Shown here one piece after another: positions 54,576-64,000 of a DNA stretch of 64,000 bases; the stretch's first letter is position 1, and each line of letters opens with the position of its first letter. The DNA lies in NCBI GenBank assembly GCA_949317995.1, contig OX439049.1, positions 14,756,395 through 14,820,394 on the forward strand, written 5' to 3'. The DNA comes from Acholoe squamosa (Eukaryota; Annelida; Polychaeta; Phyllodocida; Polynoidae). The notes beneath the pieces were generated by a model. That model did no database searches and was not told the DNA's origin. It saw only the letters and a list, made by a program, of their open reading frames with translations. Made by a program: the position numbers and the translations under genes.

Positions 54576-54952
54576 TGTAAGGGTTTGTGGCCTTACGGAC
54601 CTGGGGGGTTCGGGTCTTATGTTTCGAAAAGAAAGAGTAAGACAGTATTCCAAGTGTATGCCAACGGTTAGTTTTATTTCTTATTGTACACTCACGGCTG
54701 CCGGATGATGTCAGAGAGGCAGCTAATATCAAGGAATAATGGTTCACATGGTGTGGAGGCCAGAAGGGCCTCTGACGTAGCGGCTGAGCCCTGGGCTTTA
54801 TATACGGACCCAGGTGTTCGTCGTCAGATGTCCCCACAGACCCGGATCAGTGCTGCCACCTATCCGGAACCTGAGGAACGTCCGACGACTCGACTCACCC
54901 GCCACGTCAGACGGTACCCAACTCCTATGGTTTAATAACGTGTACCTCTACA
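54576..54952 (-). mobile_element. LTR, sister copy of 10812-11185
   Basis: This 377-bp block is the second copy of the solo LTR, in the same orientation. On the minus strand it is preceded by the purine-rich CTGGGGGAGTGG, which resembles a polypurine tract, so this copy may be the 3' LTR of an element whose internal part lies at higher coordinates. The next 900 bp show no coding sequence, so any internal part is non-coding or lost. TATATAAAG lies within, on the minus strand. Confidence 0.6.
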
Positions 54953-55984
54953 CCACTCCCCCAGACATTTAGGAGGGTGTTATAGTTATAATAATATTAC
55001 TAGGATAACATTTCTATATGTCTAAACCTTTAGTAATAGAGGTACAACCATAGGTATAACATTAACACCAAATTGAGTATGAAACGAATGTCATATATAT
55101 ATATTCGATAGTGAATGTAGTTACAAATAACAATTAGGATGTCAAAGTATTATACGAATTACTTGAATAAGTGACAGTTATGTGAAACGGAACTGTTAGT
55201 TAAATTACTATACCATATAATATCATATTATATCTACGGTATAATCAATAAGACAAGTAATATGAATCGTATACATGTGATAATGACGGTTATATGTAAC
55301 GGAACCGCCGATAACAAATAAATCACATAATAACATCCGTATGTGTGTTTGTAGTTATTAACACCACATTTAAATATATATAGTCTTGAAGAAGACTGTT
55401 ATAGTAACTTCACTATATAATGACATGTCGTATATTATTAACATACGAATCCGTTAAGGATTCCGTGAGTAGTACGAATAGGACCATTTATACCATACAC
55501 TTGAAAAGAAAAGAAAAAAATCACGGTGTAGTAATGAATATAATAATAATATATTATCACCGTGTACCTAATAACCTTTATAGCACCAGATCAATATACT
55601 TATTATACAGTTTGCCTCGCAGGACAATAATGTGTGTATTCTGGTGAACTTTAACGGATTCTTATAATATGAATATTAATAATAATCAGAGATCCGTATC
55701 AAGAAATATCTATGTACCCGTATCATAATATGTATCTAGTGGATATGCACATACATATATTATTATAGAAAAATAGAAATATGACATTATATACAATATA
55801 CAGAAATTATAGGTGCTGCTGGAGTCTTCTGCTGTAATCCTCCGGGTACTAGTAGGTAGGTGTGGTCAGCTAACCACGGGATGGACGTGCTAAAGTTTAT
55901 GGTTTCCATATATAGAGTGAACATGGTAGATGAATTTGGGGCAGCTACCCACAATCCTCTAGTAGTGCTAAAGTTTATAAGTAA
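54953..55984. other. AT-rich non-coding stretch
   Basis: Very AT-rich (ATATAT-type words throughout), no gene. Short words such as AACGGAACCGC/AACGGAACTG recur. It may be the eroded interior of the LTR element on its left. Confidence 0.4.
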
Positions 55985-56950
55985 ATCCGAATGGCGTACC
56001 CAAGTAAAAAAATACCATGGTATTAACCTTGGTAAACCATTGTTTATTTACCAGCGTGTTTTGACGGAACCATGGTACTGTTACCATGGTATACCATGAT
56101 ATATACTAGAGAATATCATGATATTTACTATGATATATCATGATGTTCATTGTAGTATACTCTTGTCTCTACTCTGATTAACCAGAGTAAACCATGGTAT
56201 ACTATGGTAAATATACCATAAGTCTGTCAAGATACAATGATAAATACACTCTGGTTTACCATGGTAAAAACTATGGTAAACTATGGTACGTAATATCAGA
56301 GTTTACAACAGTAAATATCATGATATACTCTATTAAATACCATGGTATACCATTGTAAAAGTACCATGGTTCCATCAAAACACACTGGTAAATACACTAC
56401 AGTTTACCATGGTAAATATTTTGGTAAAATATAGTATGTAATATCAGAGTTTACAACAGTAAATATCATGATATACTCTTGTATATATCATGGTATACCA
56501 TTGTAAAAGTACTCTGGTTTCGTCAAAACACGCTGGTAAATACATTACAATTTACCATGGTAAATACTATGGTAAACTATGGTACATAATATCCGAGTTT
56601 ACAACAGTAAATATCATGATATACTCTAGCATTTACCATAAAGTATACTACAGTAAATTTACTGCAGTATACCATGATATCTACCATAGTTAATAGTGAT
56701 GTTCACCATGGTGTATCATGATCTCTACCCTGGTAAACAAAAGTATCAGTACCATAGCATGGTAAATACTATGATAACTACCATGGTATGCTGTGGTAAA
56801 TATACTGTAGTTTTCTCAAATACACTAATAAATTCACTATGTTTTACTGTGGTGTATATCATGATGAACTATGGTTTTATGTAATATGATATTTACCATA
56901 GTAAACCATGGTAGATAGTAAGGCATGGTTCACTATGGTACATACCAGAG
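55985..56950. repeat. palindromic-word satellite (ACCATGGT / ATCATGAT)
   Basis: Almost the whole block is tiled with palindromes or near-palindromes: TACCATGGTA, TATCATGATA, TACTATGGTAA, CTACAGTA. A higher-order unit repeats exactly every 148 bp: GTTTACAACAGTAAATATCA begins at 56301, 56449 and 56597. An inverted copy of the same unit lies at about 56045-56140 (TTTACCAGCGTGTTTTGACG, the complement of text near 56385). ORFs here are accidental. Confidence 0.9.
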
Positions 56951-57233
56951 CATTGTAGATATGGTATACACATTTGTGGATCATGAAAAAGAAGCAACAT
57001 ACAGTTTTCTTGACTATATATTTTTACTAAAACACATGGCAGTACAGTCCACACACATCCATAGGGAGTAAAGTTCACCTAATGAAGACTCAATCAACCC
57101 ACAACCATTTCTAATCAATTCAAAGAGGACAAAGCATGTTTTTCAGAGACAAACTGCTACCTTATGCAATAATGTTACTCATGATAATCAAGATGTACAT
57201 AATCTTACATTACCAGCAAATTTCAATTATATT

Positions 57234-57242
57234 ACACACACC

Positions 57243-57321
<79 letters not shown>
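57234..57321 (+). repeat. (CA)n(TA)n microsatellite
   Basis: A CACACA run merges into about 65 bases of TA repeat. Confidence 0.97.
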
Positions 57322-57325
<4 letters not shown>

Positions 57326-57513
57326 AATATTGAATTTGAAATAGCTTAAAATACATGAAAAGTGAGCGCTCTGTTCATGAGGGAGACAAGAAAATAGGCA
57401 ATTCTCAACTAAAATAGATAAATTGCGACATTCTGGATACATTTAACCAATTCAGCCTGTTTCAACTACGTTTAGGCCATAAACATTTCTAATTCATTCA
57501 TATATCACTCTAA

Positions 57514-57514
57514 C

Positions 57515-57569
<55 letters not shown>
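57514..57569 (+). repeat. (TA)n microsatellite
   Basis: About 55 bases of uninterrupted TA repeat, 50 bases downstream of the last coding exon of the BEN-like gene. Confidence 0.97.
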
Positions 57570-57571
<2 letters not shown>

Positions 57572-57619
57572 ATAATAGGCCCCATACTCATCTTATGTAG
57601 CCCCAAGATCAGGTCAGAT

Positions 57620-57765
57620 TTATTCTCCATCTGAACCGGAGTTTTCTTCAAGTCCTTGCCTTTCCTGGTTTTTGAGGTGAGCCTTTACTGCATTTCCAAG
57701 TTTGTTCCGGATGAAGATCTTAAGCTGGGCAGGACAGTAGGTTGGGAAGAAACGGGAAGCGATTG
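57620..57765 (-). CDS. BEN-like gene, last exon
   Basis: 146 nt from acceptor TTTTTCAG to the TAA; encodes ASRFFPTYCPAQLKIFIRNK, the basic NAVKAHLKNQERQ and an acidic tail (EENSGSDGE). Confidence 0.8.
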
Positions 57766-60700
57766 CTGAAAAACCAATGTAACAACAATATTAACATATG
57801 AAATACACTATCAAATGATATAAAATCATTATGGAATATTATATATTATAATTATCTTAAATCTTCAAAAATCATAATGTTTCATTGAGTTATTGCCTAA
57901 AACTTTTCATTTTCCAAATTAGCCTTATATTATAGGGTCTATTTGTAGTTTAATCTGTAATACAAAATAAAAAGTTCAGTTTGAACAGGATAAAGCCAAA
58001 TTCTTTTTTTCCCATAATGCTCCTATTTTGCTCTAATTAAAGTGTCCAAATTTGTATTGATATGAAGGAGTTATGCTAGATGTGTACCAATGAATACAAA
58101 GAATTTGTTGAATCTTTACAAACCTATTATACAAGTGACATCCTCTCTTGGCAATGGTTCCCTTGTGTCTCCATTCTTGGGTTTACCCAGTACCCATACT
58201 GTATGGCGGGCCATGTATGCGACTGAGTACATCCCTGTCAGCAGGTCATTGATGAGCTTCCCAGGGCTGACCTTACTCGCCCGTTGAACGAGTCGCTTGG
58301 GGATAGTCTCCTAAAAAGATAAAAAAAAACATGAGTTTTTAGGTCTATTAATGCATGTTTGATTATCTGAACTACTGCAATTTATATCTATCTAAGAGGG
58401 AGGGAGGTTACAGTAGATACATATAAAGCTCTGATTCTTTCATATTGCAATAACCAGTTTAAATCCAGGGTAAAGTCACATTGATACAAAATTTATCAAC
58501 AATGACAAGATGCCCACCAGCAAAGACTCTTTGCCTATATAACAGAGAAACACTTTCCATAGTACCTTGTATATAAGCCAAATCTATGAGTTGGACCCTT
58601 CCTGCACCGTCTCTGAACTCAGGGTGTGTATTATAAATGGAAAATACATTATACATGTATAAGTATCAAACTGCCCCAAACTAACCCCATCTCCATGGAG
58701 ACATCCCTATGTGAGGTACTATGATATATCACTTACAGTATACAGGTCATCTAGAGGAGGTGCCACAACAGGCGTAGCCTGAGCTTGTCTGGTTGGGCCT
58801 GCTGCCAGAAGGGTCTCAAGACGGGTGGTCACCATTTCTAGACGCTTGACTTGATCTGAAAAAAAAAGAAAAATTTGTTTCACAGTTTCAAAAACATTTA
58901 GTCACACAAAGAATCCTAGTTATTGCCTTTTCCACTGGTATAATTGCAAAAATATTAAAAAATCTTAACTCATTGAGCATCTTCCATATTAGATCAACAA
59001 ACCTTTTAGCTCTTTCACTTCCATTCTGAGCTCCTGAGTTTCGGTGGGAGCATTCTGTGCAGAGGTCCCTGGTACAGGAGGTTCCACTTCAGCAGCATCC
59101 TATGGGAAAACAAAACTCAATTGTACATACATTTTTCTGTGTCCATGAATGAGAGCTAGAATTTATTTCATGTCATATATTTATTAATACACCAAAACCT
59201 ATGTCCATTCTTGTAAATTTTAGGTTGTGCAAAGAAATTTGGATTACCTTTTCTCTTCCTTCTGCTTTCTTTTGAGCTGTTGGTTGTGCAGAGCTGCTTT
59301 GGCGACTTCTTTTGGAATTCTTCTAGTTGTCATGTAAGGAACAAATATACATGGCATTTAGTAAAGGCATAAATAACAAATAGAGGTTCACGAGTTGATT
59401 CTAGGGGCAGATAAGAAGCACGAGGCCGTAGGCCGAGTGTCTTCTTATCTAGCCCCTAGAATCAACGAGTGAACTTCTATTTGTTATGTATGGCGTTTAT
59501 ACCATGGTTTCCTCCATTTTCTTAAGTAATTACCTTATAAAATGAAGAAATAAAAATCCAAGCGATACGTCTTGTTCAAAGTCCTCCGCCATCTTGGTTG
59601 ACACTTGAATTGAAACGAGATGACAGCAAATTGACAGTGACCATTTTAATTCGATATTAAAAAAACTATAGCAATAAGACCTTAATGCGTATAGAGGATG
59701 AATCTAGATATTATAATCTATCACCTACCTTTAATTTGGCATGATTTGAACTGTATATGATACAGGATTAAAGATATAAAAATCGAATCGAGCGAAATTT
59801 CTCCGTCATGTTGACTGCATAGCGCACGGATTATTTACCACGGTGAGACACAAGTTGTCACGTTGGCATATGCTCTATGGGTATTCTGGCCGTCGCGCGC
59901 ACTCCTTACCAGCGGTAGCTCTATGACAATGCTGCCTGTAGAACACACGCCGACTTAACACTTTGCGTCCTGGCAGCCGTTCACTTAGCGCGTACTATTC
60001 GAACGTCATTATCCGCCCCAGGCATCGTAAAATCATTCAAGAACGTGATAACCATGGTATAACAAACATTATATTCATTTTTTCTACCTTCATGTTGGTA
60101 AGGTCTTTTCATAGAAATGAAACTTCTGGCTTTTTTTGGACTTCCGCAAGTCTGTATCCTTAGGATTTTTGATTTTTTTCGTAATTTTGTTTTCCTCATA
60201 TTATCTGAGTTGGTGAGTACTTCATGTCACATATAGGGTAGAAAATCGATATTTTAGCCTCCAGGGCCTAGCAGATAGCAGGGGACAGGCTAAAGTTAAA
60301 GTCATAATGAACCTTCCTTGTAATATTTCCTGGCAACGGATGATACTTAATAAATTACCGTACCCCATATCCTTTCATATTTAAAGGATCCTTAGTGGCA
60401 CGAGAACTGAAGATACTGGTAGCATCCTGAAGGTTTATCCCCATTTTTACCACAGAAATGTGTATTTTTGAAATGCAGTATCAATAATTTAAGATGTAAC
60501 ATGCATGTATTGTCTTCCTGGCAATGGATGATCACCATGTTAACCAATAGATTTTGATAATGAAGAAAAAAAAGATTATGTGTTTATGGTGACATTTTGC
60601 GGTAAAGATATATGATATTGCTTATAAATCACAGGGAATCACATACAAATCTAAAAATTGATAAAAGCTAGACCTATTTAAAGGTAGAATTGGTGCTTAT

Positions 60701-61765
60701 GTTAAACCTACTTTTCTTGCTACGGATGATACCTTTCTGAGGTAGGACAGAAGTAAAGGGGCCTCAGCCATTAAATCAAAGCTTGACTTCTACCTACCAT
60801 AGGAAAGGATATGTATAGTGCTGTAGAAAAAGAGTTAAAACCATTAGTTTTAAGCTGCATTCCATCGTGTGGAGCTATGTGAAAGATAGTATAACAAACT
60901 AATCCCTAAATGAAAGCATTTCTTGCCACTAGTCACATTTACAAATAGCTTTTTGACTAATGATTAGGGTAGCTAAAATTTTGAATATATCTGTAAACAC
61001 ACTAATATTATATGGATGTGAGCCCAACACCTACTCTACATGTTACTGGTTCGTGCTATGGCAATAGATATGGAGAATGCATCGGAATACAAGCCTTATG
61101 TGGTATAACAGGCTTAATATGGCATATCATCCATTGCCAGAGGAAAACGTGAAAACTTTGTGATTCATATCAAATGAACGAACCAGTTTTGATTATAAAT
61201 ATGATGTATAGCTAGCCATCATATAGATTAAAACTACAATTTCAATGTATACTTGATAAAACCAGATTACCGGCTAGCCCGTTTATATATTTAATAGCTT
61301 AATAATTATCTATATTTAGTCTGTTACTATATTGAAATGGTGTCCTACTGAGGATATTTGACTCTGGGTTACTACACCTAAACAAACTCTTTACGTAGAT
61401 ATCAAATATTCTAATTTCTATCTAATATATCTATACATATCATAAAGGACATGTCTCATGTCAGATTATCAACATTGATCATCATATCATAGCAATTTCC
61501 ATATTATCCACTTTCAGTTTTCATTCTTCATTTCTAGGTTAACCACCTTAATTGATGGATTTCAGTGTTTTCAGTTAGTTCTTTTTGAGGTTGGATCACT
61601 AGTAAGATAATTTGAAAGGTCTTACTTCTTTAGCTCCAGCATTTGTAGGCATCTCTAGTTGTCTCTTGCGTGCAGTTTGTGTGGCTCTTCTACCTCCTAC
61701 TGGGGTGTTGCATTCATTGTACTTGATGAGGTTCTTGTGTTTCTCCACAAGTTTAGGCCTATCAT
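57620..61765 (-). CDS. BEN-domain-like gene, 3' part (six exons)
   Basis: Exons 61765-61626, 59322-59248, 59099-59003, 58855-58737, 58310-58124 and 57765-57620 join in phase into one frame of about 254 codons to a TAA, each with GT-AG sites. Order of regions: basic segment with RRATQTARKRQLE, a Lys/Ser-rich linker, a short coiled coil (QELRMEVKELK then DQVKRLEMVTTRLETLL), a Pro/Ala linker, and a C-terminal domain of about 100 residues (KLINDLLTGMYSVAYMARHT, LPREDVTCII, IFIRNKLGNAVKAH). Helix spacing and the basic C-terminal helix resemble the BEN domain of animal chromatin and transcription factors, which binds DNA. The first exon is missing, as exon 61765 starts in phase. A close relative was not identified from memory. 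Confidence 0.7.
58124..58310 (-). CDS. BEN-like gene exon, first half of C-terminal domain
   Basis: 187 nt between acceptor ATCTTTTTAG and donor GTTTGTAA; encodes IPKRLVQRASKVSPGKLIND to LPREDVTCII. Confidence 0.8.
58737..58855 (-). CDS. BEN-like gene exon, coiled-coil end
   Basis: 119 nt between a long T-rich tract ending TTCAG and donor GTAAGTGA; encodes QVKRLEMVTTRLETLLAAGP and a Pro/Ala linker ending DDLYT. Confidence 0.75.
59003..59099 (-). CDS. BEN-like gene exon, coiled-coil start
   Basis: 97 nt between acceptor TCCCATAG and donor GTTTGTTG; encodes an acidic Pro-rich part and then QELRMEVKELK. Confidence 0.7.
59248..59322 (-). CDS. BEN-like gene exon, Lys/Ser-rich
   Basis: 75 nt between acceptor GACAACTAG and donor GTAATCC; encodes KNSKRSRQSSSAQP and then QKKAEGREK, possibly a nuclear localisation signal. 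Confidence 0.7.
59323..61625 (-). other. intron of the BEN-like gene
   Basis: No further coding exon was recognised in this 2.3-kb intron. It contains the hairpin at 59373-59487 and a short inverted pair AACCATGGTATA (about 59497-59510 and 60050-60063) that might bound a MITE of about 570 bp. Confidence 0.45.
59373..59487. repeat. strong imperfect hairpin
   Basis: ATAACAAATAGAGGTTCAC and GTTGATTCTAGGGGC plus AGATAAGAAG on the left pair with CTTCTTATCT, GCCCCTAGAATCAAC and GTGAACTTCTATTTGTTAT on the right, giving arms of nearly 50 bp. The loop region contains GAGGCCGTAGGCCGAG. This is the shape of a small foldback element. Confidence 0.85.
61626..61765 (-). CDS. BEN-like gene, first exon seen
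   Basis: 140 nt between acceptor ATATTAAAG and donor GTAAGACC; encodes RPKLVEKHKNLIKYNECNTP and the basic RRATQTARKRQLE. It enters with two bases of a split codon, so at least one more exon lies upstream. Confidence 0.75.
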
Positions 61766-64000
61766 CTTTAATATACATAAATTATCATCAATTCAGAGTA
61801 TAAATTCAATTAGGTCTGTATGATGTAGTCAAAATTACCATCTTTATTTGAATAGGAATTACTATTACCATGGGCATATCTTCCCTCATCAATTTAGCCA
61901 TTATAAAACATAGATATCCATTATTAAGTAGTAGCTCCCAAGAGGCTAAGTATTGAATATTAAAAGTGATGCATACTTTCTCTTTAATCCACATGAAAAG
62001 TCAATAATGGCTATAGGTAATGATATGTGAATGATTCTCATCTCATGCAAATAAGATTCTTATAAGCATGAGATTCTCTAGGACACAGGATATTTGGATC
62101 CTCTAGTGCTTGGAGCATCTCAGAAATGGGACCACATGAGGAAATATGAAACAGCACAAATGTGATAAACAGGACCATAATAGATTCTAGTACATGGGAA
62201 CCACAGGATGTGGTCCCTATCCTTGAAGCCCCCCCCCCACGATGCACACTGTAAAAAAAATGTCAAAATTACACAGGATTCCTTGTCCCGAAGTTCTCAG
62301 ATATTCTTCGTTATTTTCACAGAGATGTTGTTACTTTCACTGAGATTCCCTGTACCACCACACTGCCACCTGGGGATTCCAGTAAAACTACAGTGGCACC
62401 CTGCTATATAATTCCAGTGGTTCACTGTTCAGTTTTACAAGGATCCCTGGTAGATTCGACAGTTATCTTTTACAGTGTACTATTTTCTAATCCCAAAAGT
62501 TGAAGAGAAAACAGCAAAAAAAGATACTTGTTTATAATAAGATCCTTTGTCAGGTCCCTAGCAACCAGAGTACCAGGCTGTATCATGGTTACATTTGAAA
62601 TATGTAAAGGCTCCGTAATAGTGATAACTGTCATTTTTCTTTTTAAGATATGTATCATAATTGGAATCCTTGGAGAAAATCACAATATTTTTGGTATTTT
62701 TATCAATATCTTTTTGCAATTTAGTGAATTTTCTGTATTTCCCATTATTCTGATGACCAGAGCGCGCACTTTTCATGTTTTTTAAGCCTATTTTCATTCA
62801 TTATTTTCTGCAATAGGATCTATTAATAATTATTTACCTAATGCACCATGACAAATTTGGTATCATTGGAAAGCCATTGATATTACGAGTTTTCTGGTGT
62901 CAGAATTGTCTTAATCTGATTAATATTTAACTCATGGTGGTCTATTGAACATATATACATGCTTAAGAGCGCACTTTTGCTAATCTGGGCATGTAAGGGT
63001 TAAATCTTTTGGATATTTTTAAGAATAGGCCTCAATATAGAGATGTGAAATGTTCATACACCTTTACCCCCTAAAAAGCTTAAGTTCTGTGGGCAACTCA
63101 CTCATCTTAATAGCATCATCCCCCAATCATTTTGATGCCATTGAAGAGATAACACATATATGTATATGGCTCAATGGTAGTTAAATCAGAGAGACACCTT
63201 ATGTGGTCCCTATCCTTGAAGCCCCCCCCCCACAATTTACATGTTACTCACAGCCTACACAACACACTCATGGGGAAGCAGTAAAAAACCTGCCCAACTA
63301 GAGCCCTACAACTGGCCGCATAGTGTAAGTACCTGCTGGCAAACACTCACAGTAATTGTTTGTTAGGCCATACACCCGACCCTTATTATGGGAGGGGAGG
63401 CAGTAGGTGGTAGCAAGGGTTAGGCCATATTGTTATCTTATCAGCAAGGAGAGATAAACAGGTTACAGGAGTTAGTGTCTGTCTTACATGAAACCACTAT
63501 ATCCAATGTACATGATTGCAATAAAATATCATATTCATCACCAATAATCCATAGCTAAATATGATCATTTTGACATTGCATTAATTGTCATATACATGCA
63601 GTAAAATACACACTGTGACACACATGCATAATCAGATCTTATCTTGAATTTGAAATTTGGGGAGAAACGGTTGACTTTGAAAATTCAAAATGGACAAAAC
63701 AAATACAATACCAACACTTTCTACATTGACACATTTCTACCATGCTATCGTTGTCTACTTGTAAGATAAGTAACCTAGGATTTACTGTATAACCACATGG
63801 TATGTACCACATACATGCCAACATTTTAGGGCACAAAACCGGGAGACACTCAGAAATCATGACAACCATTCTACAAATACTTCACAATGATAGTTCCAGA
63901 ATGCTCTTTTGGACCATTTCTCCAAGAAATTGCTAATAATCTAGGTATCCAATATGAGATTTTGGTGCATTATCCTCAGTTGAAGAGACCTGAACATATC
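61766..64000. other. no gene recognised; intron or 5' flank of the BEN-like gene
   Basis: The missing upstream exon or exons of the BEN-like gene should lie here or beyond the window, but I could not identify one. TGTGGTCCCTATCCTTGAAG followed by a C-run occurs twice (62211 and about 63199), suggesting the ends or copies of an unknown repeat. Degenerate TTTCAC.GAGATTCC words recur at about 62265-62450. Open frames have no domain. Confidence 0.4.

Overview
The window is nuclear DNA of a multicellular animal, most likely an invertebrate. It has two spliced protein genes on the minus strand with GT-AG introns of up to 6.4 kb, AT-rich intergenic DNA, many microsatellites and minisatellites, and a heavy load of retrotransposons and DNA transposons. 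The species cannot be fixed from the sequence. The transposon mix (a tyrosine-recombinase retrotransposon with split direct repeats, an env-bearing Ty3/gypsy element, a CR1/jockey-like LINE, hAT- and Harbinger-like elements) fits marine invertebrates such as molluscs, ambulacrarians or cephalochordates.

Host genes. (1) A complete ketohexokinase gene runs from the ATG at 29848 down to the stop at 12716. Seven exons join in phase into 338 codons, with both PfkB signatures and an unusual repetitive C-terminal tail. (2) The 3' part of a second gene lies at 61765-57620. Six phase-consistent exons encode a basic/serine-rich segment, a short coiled coil and a C-terminal domain that resembles a BEN domain. 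Its first exon or exons were not found.

Layout. 603-7979: three elements nested in one another, a hAT-like transposon holding a Harbinger-like MITE holding a 5.34-kb Ngaro/PAT-like retrotransposon (2310-7649). 8251-9926: a decayed gene of an uncharacterised DDE/DUF7869-like family. 10812-11185: a solo LTR whose sister copy is at 54576-54952. 12716-29848: ketohexokinase, whose introns hold a 132-135-bp tandem array, a kilobase-scale inverted repeat (17.6-19.4 kb), a 769-bp palindrome with a tRNA-like core (21.2-22.0 kb) and a 62-bp tandem array (24.6-25.1 kb). 31285-34972: a decayed LINE. 34973-36444: remnants of an ORF1-like retroelement gene. 36445-about 53500: a large retrovirus-like Ty3/gypsy element with a 5' LTR, primer-binding site, gag, pol, F-type env broken by a 1.84-kb insertion, and at least three unrecognised extra ORFs. 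No 3' LTR was found. 55985-56950: a low-complexity block built from palindromic words around ACCATGGT, with a 148-bp higher-order period. 57620-61765: the BEN-like gene. 61766-64000: no gene recognised.

The host genes do not form a functional cluster. The most unusual content is the large env-bearing retroelement, with its in-frame gag/pol UAG and extra ORFs, together with the precise nested insertion at 603-7979 and the several palindromic structures.
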